Source: Desulfovibrio sp.
Lineage (GTDB): Bacteria > Desulfobacterota > Desulfovibrionia > Desulfovibrionales > Desulfovibrionaceae
Reading direction: 5' to 3'
DNA: 7,044 bases
Assembly (NCBI GenBank): GCA_020217165.1
Contig: JAIWOE010000192.1
Coordinates: 1-7,044, forward strand
The translations under genes and the position numbers were made by a program. This document shows positions 1 to 5,728 of this stretch, piece by piece. The stretch's first letter is position 1, and the number at the start of each line of letters is the position of its first letter. A model generated the notes under the pieces. It saw only the letters and a list, made by a program, of their open reading frames with translations. It was not told the origin of the DNA and did no database searches.

Positions 1-1210
1 ATCTGTCCCAGACCTCCATCAACAACGTGTCGCCCGCGGTCACGGCCCGAGCATGCTCGGTTTCAGCCAGGGTCCGGCACCCGGCCGTCTCGGCCATGGC
101 CTGATGTACGGCTGCCAGCCGGGTTCGCGCAGCATGCAGACGGCCGGCATCGCCGCAGGCCTTGGCCAGATGCCGGATGGCTTCCAGCACGTCCAGGGAC
201 GGCAGGAATGCCCCCTGGCGGGTTCGCACGGCCAGGGCTGCGGCCGGGTCCCCGCGCTGCTCCCACCATCCGGCCAGCATGGCGTATCCTTTTTCCCAGG
301 CGGGTTCCATCTCCAGCATGGCTTCCAGGCGTTCGGGGCGCGGGTCGGCCTTCCAGGCGGCGACCACGGCCCGCTCCCGGTCAGGCCCCAGCCGCAGGAC
401 GGGATCCAGCCACGGCGTGAAGTGCAGCACGTAGCCATCCTCGGCGGCGAGGCGATGCAGGTCCGGCCGCAGCAGCGTTCCGCAACGCTCGCGCAGCAGG
501 CGGCTGTTTTCGAGTTCACGGGCAAAGCGGCCCGGGCTCTGGTGTTCGGCATGGATCAGACTGGCCTGGGGCAGCACGGTGAAGTGCCTGCCCGAAGCCG
601 CAGCCCGGGCGCAGAAATCCACATCCTCCATGCCGTTCACATAGCCCTCGAACAGGCCGTCCAACTCCAGAAAATCCTGCCGGGACACGGCCATGGCCGC
701 GGCGGTGATGCACTGCAGCCGCCTGGACCTGCGGGCGATCCCGTGGCCGGCCGGGTACAGGTGGTACGGGTGCACGCATTTGATGGAGTGGGCCACGGCC
801 ACGCCCACATGCTGCAGGCGCCCTGTTTCCGGATACACCAGGGTGGGCCCGGCGCCGGCCAGGGAGGGGTCCGCCTCCAGGGCCGCCAGGCAGGGTGTGA
901 GGCAATCCCCGGTCCACAGGGTGTCGTTGTTCAGCAAGAACAGCCAGTGCCCGCGGGCCGCCCGGGCAGCCCGGTTCACGGCCGCCGCAAAGCCGCGGTT
1001 CCGGGGCTGCACCAACAGGGAGAATGCCTCGCCAAACAGCGCCGCGCCCAGGGCGGGCAACTCGGCAGGGGTCTCATCCGTGGAGCCATCGTCCACCACC
1101 AGCACCTCGAACCAGTTGCCGGATATCTGCTGCGCCAGGGACCGCAGGCAGTCCCGGGTGCAGGCCCAGCGGTTGAACACCGGGACGATGATGCTGACTC
1201 GAACGGCCAT
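1..1210 (-). CDS. Family 2 glycosyltransferase (partial, C-terminus off the left edge)
   Basis: This is an inverting, GT-A-fold family 2 glycosyltransferase of the COG1216 (rhamnosyltransferase-like) kind. Such enzymes transfer a sugar from a nucleotide-sugar donor onto a glycan, lipid or protein acceptor in the cytoplasm. About 403 residues are visible and there is no stop before the edge. Residues 6-15 (SIIVPVFNRW) form the first Rossmann strand. VVDDGS (38-43), RNRGFAAAVN (70-79) and FLLNNDT (91-97) are the donor and metal-binding blocks, and GYVNGMEDVDFCAR (189-202) carries the acidic ED(V)D block. The roughly 200 residues after it are alpha-helical in character and not assignable; they may be a tail domain. 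ATG at 1210 was chosen because the GT2 fold starts directly after it; a GGGGGA lies about 11 nt upstream. It begins 16 nt after cobI and so may be cotranscribed, but it has no obvious link to B12. The acceptor and sugar cannot be told. Confidence 0.9.
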   Translation of the reverse strand, partial: MAVRVSIIVPVFNRWACTRDCLRSLAQQISGNWFEVLVVDDGSTDETPAELPALGAALFGEAFSLLVQPRNRGFAAAVNRAARAARGHWLFLLNNDTLWTGDCLTPCLAALEADPSLAGAGPTLVYPETGRLQHVGVAVAHSIKCVHPYHLYPAGHGIARRSRRLQCITAAAMAVSRQDFLELDGLFEGYVNGMEDVDFCARAAASGRHFTVLPQASLIHAEHQSPGRFARELENSRLLRERCGTLLRPDLHRLAAEDGYVLHFTPWLDPVLRLGPDRERAVVAAWKADPRPERLEAMLEMEPAWEKGYAMLAGWWEQRGDPAAALAVRTRQGAFLPSLDVLEAIRHLAKACGDAGRLHAARTRLAAVHQAMAETAGCRTLAETEHARAVTAGDTLLMEVWDR

Positions 1211-1226
1211 GCCTGGTGCGATCCCC

Positions 1227-1964
1227 CTACCCCTTGCGTTTGACGAGCATGAGGGTCAGATAATGCGGCGAATCTCCCAGGCTGTCCAGGTCCCGGCTCC
1301 AGTGTTCGCCCTCCAGGCCCAGCCGGGTGAAGGCGGCGGAGGTCTCCGCGCAACCGCCCTCGGCCACCACCTGTTTCAACTCCTTGTAATTTTTATACGC
1401 CTTGAGCACGGCCACGTTGGGCGCCGCATTCAGGGCTGCCTTCAAGGCCTCTCCGCCGGCCACACCGGGCAGTACCAGCAGTGGTTCTCCGGCCTCGGCC
1501 AGGGGCATGACGGCCGTGGCGGCTGCCTGCTGGAAAGACGTGACACCCGGCGTGGCCGCCAGCCGGGCCTGGGGGTACAGGGCCGCCAGGGTGCGCGCCA
1601 AATAGCCGAAGGTGGAGAACAGCAACGGATCTCCCAGGGTGAGGAACGCGGCGTTCTTGCCGGTGGCCAACACCTCGGCCACGGCGTGGGCGTTGGCCTC
1701 CCAGGCGGCCTTCAGGGCGGCGGAATCCGCGGTCATGGGAAAGGGCAGCCGCGTGACGGGCGTGTCCGGCTTCAGGTGCGGCCGGGCAATCTCCAGGGCG
1801 TGAGAAAAATCGTTTTTGGTGGAAGACGCCGCAAACACCGCCTCCACCTGGCCCAGCAGGCGCACGGCCTTGAGGGTCAACAATTCGGGATCGCCGGGCC
1901 CCACCCCCAGCCCGTGCAGCACGCCCCAGGGCCTGGATGCGGTGGACAAAGCCGTGCCGGTCAT
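1227..1964 (-). CDS. cobI: CobI/CbiL, precorrin-2 / cobalt-factor II C20-methyltransferase
   Basis: This enzyme transfers a methyl group from S-adenosylmethionine to C20 of the corrin precursor. In an anaerobe the likely substrate is cobalt-factor II (CbiL activity of the oxygen-independent route). The product is 245 aa, usual for the family. Residues 16-26 (LHGLGVGPGDP) are the N-terminal glycine-rich tetrapyrrole-methylase motif. FLTLGDPLLFSTFGY (107-121) matches the GDP..YST SAM-binding region, and TPGVTSFQQAAA (138-149) is the TPG(I/V)TS signature typical of CobI/CbiL. KAYKNYKEL (188-196) fits the late conserved lysine-rich segment. The ATG at 1964 overlaps the TGA of the upstream binding-protein gene as ATGA, which favours this start over an in-frame ATG at 2078 inside that gene. 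Its position behind a B12 riboswitch and a corrinoid-type importer places synthesis and uptake under the same control. The family call is secure; the exact substrate form is inferred. Confidence 0.93.
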   Translation of the reverse strand: MTGTALSTASRPWGVLHGLGVGPGDPELLTLKAVRLLGQVEAVFAASSTKNDFSHALEIARPHLKPDTPVTRLPFPMTADSAALKAAWEANAHAVAEVLATGKNAAFLTLGDPLLFSTFGYLARTLAALYPQARLAATPGVTSFQQAAATAVMPLAEAGEPLLVLPGVAGGEALKAALNAAPNVAVLKAYKNYKELKQVVAEGGCAETSAAFTRLGLEGEHWSRDLDSLGDSPHYLTLMLVKRKG

Positions 1965-2878
1965 TGCGCACCTCCATGCAGCCAGCGGGCCAGCTCCTCC
2001 ACGGCTTCCACAGCGCCCGGGCCGGTGCGGGCGAACTTCTGGCCTTCCACCACCAACACGCGCTGGTGTTTTACACAATCAAGATGTTGAAAATGCGGAC
2101 GATTCACATACGGCTCCGGATTGGGGTTCATGGGCCCGCGCTGCATGAGGCAGACCTGCGGATTCAACCGCAACAAGGTTTCCTCGCTCAGACGGACGTG
2201 GCGGGCGTCCTCAGTTACCACCTGCCGGCCGCCGGCGGCTTCCACAATGTGGCTGGCCAGGGAGCCCCGGCCGGCCACCAGGAGGTTGGGATAGCGGATC
2301 TCCACCAGCACCGCCGGCCGCTCCAGGTTCTGCGTCCGGCGCTGCACGGCCGCCAGCCGGTCCCTGAGATCCTGAATGCGCCGGGCCCCTTCCTGCCCTG
2401 CGTCCACCAACAGGGCCACCCGCTCCATGGTCGCAAACAGGGCGGGGAAGTCGTCCATCACAAAGGCGGCGGTGGGGATCTGCAAGGCCTCCAGGGCAAG
2501 GAGGGGCTCCCCGGCCTCCTCCCGGCCGGCATGCTGGAGCACGAGATCCGGCCCGAGGGAGAGGATCAGCTCCAGATTTGGCCGCAGGTGCGTGCCGACA
2601 GCCGGTACGTGGGCCAGGGCCGGCGTTTCGTCGTCGGCAGTGGTCCGGCCGGCAATGACCCTGCCCATGCCCAGGGCCAGGAGCACATCCGAAAGCCCGC
2701 CATGCAGGCAGACGATGCGCCGGGCGGGCTGATGCAGGCGGACTTCCACCCCGCGGTCATCAGTGATGCCGACCGGCTGGGACCAAAGTTCGCAGGGCGG
2801 CAGGCACATCGCCAGGAGCAAGAGCCACTTGAGGCAGGCCCAGGAGCGGATGCTCCATGACCACGAGGGGTGTTTCAT
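1961..2878 (-). CDS. btuF: ABC transporter periplasmic substrate-binding protein, BtuF-like (corrinoid)
   Basis: This is a cluster-A periplasmic binding protein (FecB/BtuF family) that would deliver ligand to the permease and ATPase encoded just upstream. It has 305 aa. A signal peptide covers roughly residues 1-33: R11 and K17, then the hydrophobic stretch WLLLLAMCLPP, with likely cleavage near LWS/QPVG. The mature part opens with GITDDRGVEVRLHQPARRIVCL (two lines of the family's usual N-lobe pattern: DDRG, then PARRIV). VGTHLRPNLELILSLGPDLVL (94-114) is the hallmark second N-lobe block. AGRGSLASHIVEAAGG (202-217) begins the C-lobe. ATG at 2878 has a GGA eight nt upstream and is the only start that keeps a signal peptide, but it puts the first 119 nt inside the ATPase gene. 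No convincing lipobox is seen, so the protein is probably soluble. Ligand assignment to cobalamin or a corrinoid rests on the riboswitch and cobI; a haem or siderophore role is the alternative. Confidence 0.87.
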   Translation of the reverse strand: MKHPSWSWSIRSWACLKWLLLLAMCLPPCELWSQPVGITDDRGVEVRLHQPARRIVCLHGGLSDVLLALGMGRVIAGRTTADDETPALAHVPAVGTHLRPNLELILSLGPDLVLQHAGREEAGEPLLALEALQIPTAAFVMDDFPALFATMERVALLVDAGQEGARRIQDLRDRLAAVQRRTQNLERPAVLVEIRYPNLLVAGRGSLASHIVEAAGGRQVVTEDARHVRLSEETLLRLNPQVCLMQRGPMNPNPEPYVNRPHFQHLDCVKHQRVLVVEGQKFARTGPGAVEAVEELARWLHGGAQ

Positions 2879-3614
2879 AAACGAATTCCAGGGCGGATTG
2901 ACGCAGCACCTGCTGCGGCGGCCCGTCCAGCACCAGCCGTCCTTGCTTGAGGAACAGCAGGCGGTGAAAGTACAGTGCCGCCAGGTTGATGTCGTGTAGC
3001 ACGCAGACCACGGTCACGCCGGCGGCGTGGCGCTGCTGCAGGACCTGGAGCAGCGCGGCCTTGTGGGCCAGGTCCAGGCTGGCCGTGGGCTCGTCCAGCA
3101 AGACAAGGGGGGTCTGCTGGCACAGGGTGCGGGCAATGCAGGCCCGCTGCAGCTCCCCACCGGACAGGCGCAGGGCTTCGCGGTCCGCCAGATGGAGGAC
3201 GTCGGCCTGCAGCATGGCATCCACGGCGGCTTCGCGGTCACGACGGGAAAGGCCGGACCAGAAAGAGGTATATGGATGACGACCCATGAGGACGAGATCC
3301 CGCACCGTGCACCCCGGCGGGGCCTCCAGCTGCTGCGGCAGGCAGGCCACCCGCCGGGCACGCACCGCAGGCGGCAGCCGATGCACCGGCGCGCCATCCA
3401 GCAGCATGGTCCCGGCCTGGGGCGCCAGCAGGCCGGCCATGGCCTTGAGCAGAGTGGATTTGCCGCTGCCGTTGGGTCCCAGCACGGCCACCAGCTCGCC
3501 CTTGCGCAAGTGCATATCCAACCCCTGGAGCACCGGTCGCCCCTGCGCGCCCTGGGCACCGTGGAGCCCATGGGGTCCGTGATGCCCGCAGGCAAAGCCC
3601 TGGCAGCGGATCAT
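2760..3614 (-). CDS. btuD: ABC transporter ATP-binding protein, BtuD/FecE-like
   Basis: This is the cytoplasmic ATPase that powers the neighbouring FecCD-type permease, as a homodimer. It has 284 aa. Walker A is GPNGSGKST (46-54), the Q-loop glutamine is in LPQQ (92-95), the ABC signature is LSGGELQ (150-156), Walker B is LVLLDEP (170-176), the D-loop is SLD (179-181) and the H-loop histidine is in VLHDIN (205-210). GRHPYTSFW (111-119) is the GR.P segment typical of iron-siderophore/B12 importers. All catalytic motifs are intact. Between the first beta-strand and the PVLQGL strand lies an unusual His/Gly-rich stretch (residues 10-25, GHHGPHGLHGAQGAQG). The tail after VVMEHPLLGLPQVAL is about 18 residues longer than usual and overlaps the binding-protein gene. 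The ATG at 3614 overlaps the permease stop as ATGA. The gene symbol is by context; a siderophore or haem substrate cannot be excluded. Confidence 0.93.
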   Translation of the reverse strand: MIRCQGFACGHHGPHGLHGAQGAQGRPVLQGLDMHLRKGELVAVLGPNGSGKSTLLKAMAGLLAPQAGTMLLDGAPVHRLPPAVRARRVACLPQQLEAPPGCTVRDLVLMGRHPYTSFWSGLSRRDREAAVDAMLQADVLHLADREALRLSGGELQRACIARTLCQQTPLVLLDEPTASLDLAHKAALLQVLQQRHAAGVTVVCVLHDINLAALYFHRLLFLKQGRLVLDGPPQQVLRQSALEFVYETPLVVMEHPLLGLPQVALAPGDVPAALRTLVPAGRHH

Positions 3615-4684
3615 GCCGGCCTCCGCACCGGGCCGCGCCCCAGCAGCATGCAAAAAAACGGTCCGCCCAGCAGCGCCGTCACCACGCCCACGGGCAGTTC
3701 CATGCCGCCGGTGTCCGTGGCCAGGAGGGTCCTGGCCAAGACATCCGACCACACCAGAAGCACGCCGCCGCCCAGGGCCGAGGCAGCCAGCAGACTGCGC
3801 GACCGCGGCTTGAGCCAGAGCCGGAAGGCATGGGGCGCCACCAGCCCCACAAAGCCGATAATCCCGGACACGGCCACCGCCGCCGCCGTGACCATGGTGG
3901 CTCCGCACAGCAGCAACAGGCGGATGCGCGGGGCGTCCACCCCCAGGAGCATGGCCTGCTCCTCCCCCAGGGCCAGGAGATCCAGCTCCCGGGCGTAGCG
4001 GGCCAGGATCAGCCCTCCCACCACAAAAAACGGCAGAAACAACGCCACGTGCCCCCAGCCACGGCCCTGCAGGCTGCCCATGATCCAAAAAACCATGGCC
4101 CCCACCGCTTCCTCATGGACGGCTTTTACCAGGGTGATGCAGGCCGCCAGCACGCTAGACACCACCACCCCGGCCAACACCAGGGTTTCCCGGGAAAGGC
4201 TGCCTGCCCGCCTGCCCAGGAGCAACACCGCCGCCAGGGTGGACAATCCTCCCAGAAGGGCCGCCAGGGGAAGCGCGGACAGGGACAGGCCTGCGAGATA
4301 CGGCGCGAGCCCCGCAAGGGCGCCCAGCTCCTCCAGGCGTACGCCCAGTCCAATGACCAGGGTGGCCCCCAGGGCTGCGCCGGCGGAGACCCCCAGGGTG
4401 AACGGATCGGCCAGGGGATTCTGCAGCACGGCCTGGAACGTGGCGCCGGCCATGGCCAGGGCCGCACCCACGCCCAGGGCCAGCACGGCGCGCGCCAAGC
4501 GCAGATCCACCACCACGGCGCGCACGGCATCGGGCAGGGCCGAGGCATCCATCAGTCCCAAGGCCCCGCCCACGGCCGTGGCAACATCCTGCATGTCGAT
4601 GTTCCAGGGGCCAATCACGCAGGAAGCCAATACCGATGCCACGGCACAGAGCATGAGGAGGAGCCAGAGCCCGTTACGCACCAT
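3611..4684 (-). CDS. btuC: FecCD/BtuC-family ABC transporter permease
   Basis: This is the inner-membrane subunit of a type II importer for cobalamin or another metal chelate. The product has 357 aa, with about ten transmembrane segments expected as in BtuC. The first segment is at residues 5-22. The family core RLARAVLALGVGAALAMAGA (62-81) is followed by QNPLADPFTLGVSAGAALG (88-106), both diagnostic for FecCD. GIIGFVGLVAPHAFR (274-288) is the cytoplasmic coupling region that docks onto the ATPase, and ELPVGVVTALLGGPFF (329-344) is the conserved final helix block. An in-frame ATG much further upstream (4963) lies inside the riboswitch, so it is rejected. The ATG at 4684 has a GGAG four nt upstream and starts directly into the first membrane helix. 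It is the first gene behind the cobalamin riboswitch, which is the main reason for proposing B12 or a corrinoid as substrate. Confidence 0.93.
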   Translation of the reverse strand: MVRNGLWLLLMLCAVASVLASCVIGPWNIDMQDVATAVGGALGLMDASALPDAVRAVVVDLRLARAVLALGVGAALAMAGATFQAVLQNPLADPFTLGVSAGAALGATLVIGLGVRLEELGALAGLAPYLAGLSLSALPLAALLGGLSTLAAVLLLGRRAGSLSRETLVLAGVVVSSVLAACITLVKAVHEEAVGAMVFWIMGSLQGRGWGHVALFLPFFVVGGLILARYARELDLLALGEEQAMLLGVDAPRIRLLLLCGATMVTAAAVAVSGIIGFVGLVAPHAFRLWLKPRSRSLLAASALGGGVLLVWSDVLARTLLATDTGGMELPVGVVTALLGGPFFCMLLGRGPVRRPA

Positions 4685-4889
4685 GGCGCTCCGGCCGGAA
4701 ATGCCCGGCTGGCAACCGTAACTTCGCAGGGTGGGTGAACACGGTATAATCCGGGGCGGGACACTTGATGCCCGGCGAGACGGAAGCAACAACGCGCCCG
4801 CGCACGCCGCCAGGGCAATGCACGCGCTGCTGCAGGCCGGACACGTCGCGGCAGGCAATAGCCCCGTTGCCCGCGCGATGGCACATGCA
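4685..4889 (-). promoter_or_regulatory. Riboswitch expression platform / permease leader
   Basis: About 205 nt separate the aptamer from the permease start, with no recognisable gene. Two hairpins stand out. One is an 8-bp stem with one G-U pair (4867-4874 with 4851-4858, 8-nt loop), just after the aptamer. The other is a 5-bp GC stem (4705-4709 with 4694-4698, 6-nt loop) ending two positions upstream of the GGAG ribosome-binding site (4689-4692). Neither is followed by a U-tract, so control may act on translation start or through Rho rather than an intrinsic terminator. That mechanism is inference. Confidence 0.5.
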
Positions 4890-5048
4890 CCTCCAGGCAG
4901 GTCTTCCGGCTCGCCCAACCTGCCCCGGCCTTCCCAGGAGTGTTCCCAGTGGCGTCGTATCACAGGGGCAGGCGTCTCAAGGGCTTACGGCGGCGGGTCC
5001 GCTCCCGGATCGCACGGGATTCCCTATCAAGCCAATGGCGCCTGGAGG
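4890..5048 (-). promoter_or_regulatory. Cobalamin riboswitch aptamer
   Basis: Read on the minus strand, this RNA has the successive conserved blocks of the cobalamin riboswitch. They are TTGATAGGGAATCCCGTG near the 5' end, GAGCGGACCCGCCGCCGTAA (near 5007-4986), GCCACTGGGA followed by CTGGGAAGGC in the middle, and the B12 box AGCCGGAAGACCTGCC (4896-4911). The closing P1 stem is a perfect 9-bp pairing of 5040-5048 with 4890-4898, extendable by a G-U and a C-G pair outward. Adenosyl- or other cobalamin binding would reduce expression of the downstream transporter, cobI and possibly glycosyltransferase genes. The ligand subtype is not determined here. Confidence 0.93.
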
Positions 5049-5062
5049 CGAGAAACGTGCAG

Positions 5063-5092
5063 ACGCTACGACCATTGCCGCGGCATTGTCAA
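5063..5092 (-). promoter_or_regulatory. Candidate promoter of the riboswitch-transporter operon
   Basis: Read on the minus strand, a perfect -35 TTGACA lies at 5087-5092. The -10 region, 17-18 nt further on, is poor (GTAGCG at 5064-5069 or TAGCGT at 5063-5068). A 10-bp palindrome, TGCCGCGGCA (5076-5085), sits in the spacer. Transcription would begin about 10 nt upstream of the riboswitch P1 stem, which fits. The weak -10 limits confidence. Confidence 0.45.
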
Positions 5093-5130
5093 TGCGCCAT
5101 TACAGTCTTGACAGGATCGCAATGGCGCAT
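5092..5130. repeat. 10-bp perfect inverted repeat between divergent promoters (candidate operator)
   Basis: ATGCGCCATT (5092-5101) and its exact reverse complement AATGGCGCAT (5121-5130) flank 19 bp. The left half touches the -35 of the leftward riboswitch promoter, and the right half ends two bp before the -10 of the rightward promoter. A further copy of the unit lies at 5719-5728 and an 8-bp partial copy (AATGGCGC) at 5034-5041. The placement suggests a regulator site; as RNA the repeat could also form a hairpin with a 19-nt loop. Confidence 0.5.
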
Positions 5131-5137
5131 GTAAAAA
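5108..5137 (+). promoter_or_regulatory. Candidate promoter of the Cys-rich protein gene
   Basis: A perfect -35 TTGACA (5108-5113) is followed after 18 nt by TAAAAA (5132-5137), matching four of six -10 positions. The spacer contains the right half of the 10-bp inverted repeat. The -35 lies only 15 bp from the opposing -35 of the riboswitch operon, giving a back-to-back arrangement. Confidence 0.5.
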
Positions 5138-5221
5138 TAACTGGTAAGAATGATTGCTTTTTCTAGAACAGCTCTACATCTTCTCTATTGCAGGGATGCA
5201 GGCAGTCCAAAGGAGCTTCTC

Positions 5222-5530
5222 ATGAAAACGTTGTGCCTGTGCAGCGCCTTCCTGCTGCTGAGCCTGAGCCTCTGCAGCGCGGGCTTCGCCTATCAGGAGT
5301 ATCGGGACAACCAGGGCCTGTTCAAACGCGGCTGCTACATCGACGACTCAAGATACATCGAAGAAAGCAACCAAGTCTGTGGCAGCTGCCGTAACAGCGG
5401 CTACCAAGTCTGCTGCAACGCTTTTTCGCAGACCAACTCCTACACCTGCACCGTGGCGGAAGTGCCGGAAGGCAGCGGCTCAGGCCGTACCATCAGCGAC
5501 GCTGTAGCCAAGGCCTGCGGCTGCTACTAG
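5222..5530 (+). CDS. Small secreted cysteine-rich protein, unknown function
   Basis: I do not recognise the family. The product has 102 aa. Residues 1-23 are a clear Sec signal peptide: K2, a leucine-rich core (LLLSLSL) and an AXA-like cleavage site at GFA/Y. C18 does not sit in a good lipobox (LSLC), so a lipoprotein is unlikely. The mature part of about 79 residues has eight cysteines at 38, 53, 56, 64, 65, 76, 99 and 101, including a CGSC pair, an adjacent CC and a terminal CGCY. An even cysteine count in an exported protein suggests disulfides, but metal binding is possible. A Gly/Ser stretch (84-88) separates the N-terminal cysteine cluster from the last helix-like segment. The start is fixed by AAAGGAG six nt upstream; a longer in-frame ATG at 5150 lacks this. 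The gene is alone, divergent from the B12 uptake operon. GC content is near that of its neighbours, so recent transfer is not evident. Confidence 0.8.
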   Translation: MKTLCLCSAFLLLSLSLCSAGFAYQEYRDNQGLFKRGCYIDDSRYIEESNQVCGSCRNSGYQVCCNAFSQTNSYTCTVAEVPEGSGSGRTISDAVAKACGCY

Positions 5531-5552
5531 CGTGCGGGCTGACCCCACTATT

Positions 5553-5585
5553 GGGGATAATCTTTTATAACAAAAGATTATCCCC
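5553..5585. repeat. Perfect 14-bp dyad between convergent genes, possible bidirectional terminator
   Basis: GGGGATAATCTTTT (5553-5566) pairs perfectly with 5572-5585 across the 5-nt loop ATAAC. It lies 22 bp after the Cys-rich gene and 141 bp beyond the pyrR stop, in the convergent interval. There is no T-tract on either side, so a standard intrinsic terminator is not shown. A short CCCC (5543-5546) could pair instead with the GGGG at 5553. Other roles are a transcript-end stabiliser or a protein site. Confidence 0.55.
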
Positions 5586-5718
5586 TGCCCCGTTCCAAGG
5601 GCACGTGAAGACGTCAGGCATGATGCGGCATTACACCAGGGGGACGCGCTAGCACTTCGCCCTCCCTCCTGAGGTGACCGGCAACGACAGCCCTGCGTTG
5701 CAGGCCCAGGGCAACGCC

Positions 5719-5728
5719 ATGCGCCATT
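5719..5728 (+). repeat. Third copy of the ATGCGCCATT repeat unit
   Basis: This 10-mer is identical to the left half-site at 5092-5101 and overlaps the stop codon of pyrR (5727-5729). A 10-mer recurring three times in about 640 bp is more than chance would usually give, but its position at a gene end argues against an operator role here. Confidence 0.4.

Noticed and set aside
53..1243. Long open frame of 396 codons on the plus strand
   Set aside because: It is the codon-aligned antisense of the glycosyltransferase, whose motifs are intact. Long antisense frames are expected in GC-rich DNA, and this one has no recognisable domain.
693..2090. Long open frame of 465 codons on the plus strand
   Set aside because: It crosses two well-supported minus-strand genes and their junction; composition is low-complexity and no motif is visible.
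3830..4738. Open frame of 302 codons on the plus strand opposite the permease
   Set aside because: Gln/His/Gly-rich shadow of membrane-protein codons, with no ribosome-binding site or domain.
4685..4963. In-frame 93-residue N-terminal extension of the permease
   Set aside because: It would translate the riboswitch itself and add nothing resembling FecCD proteins. The start at 4684 has GGAG and leads directly into the first membrane segment.
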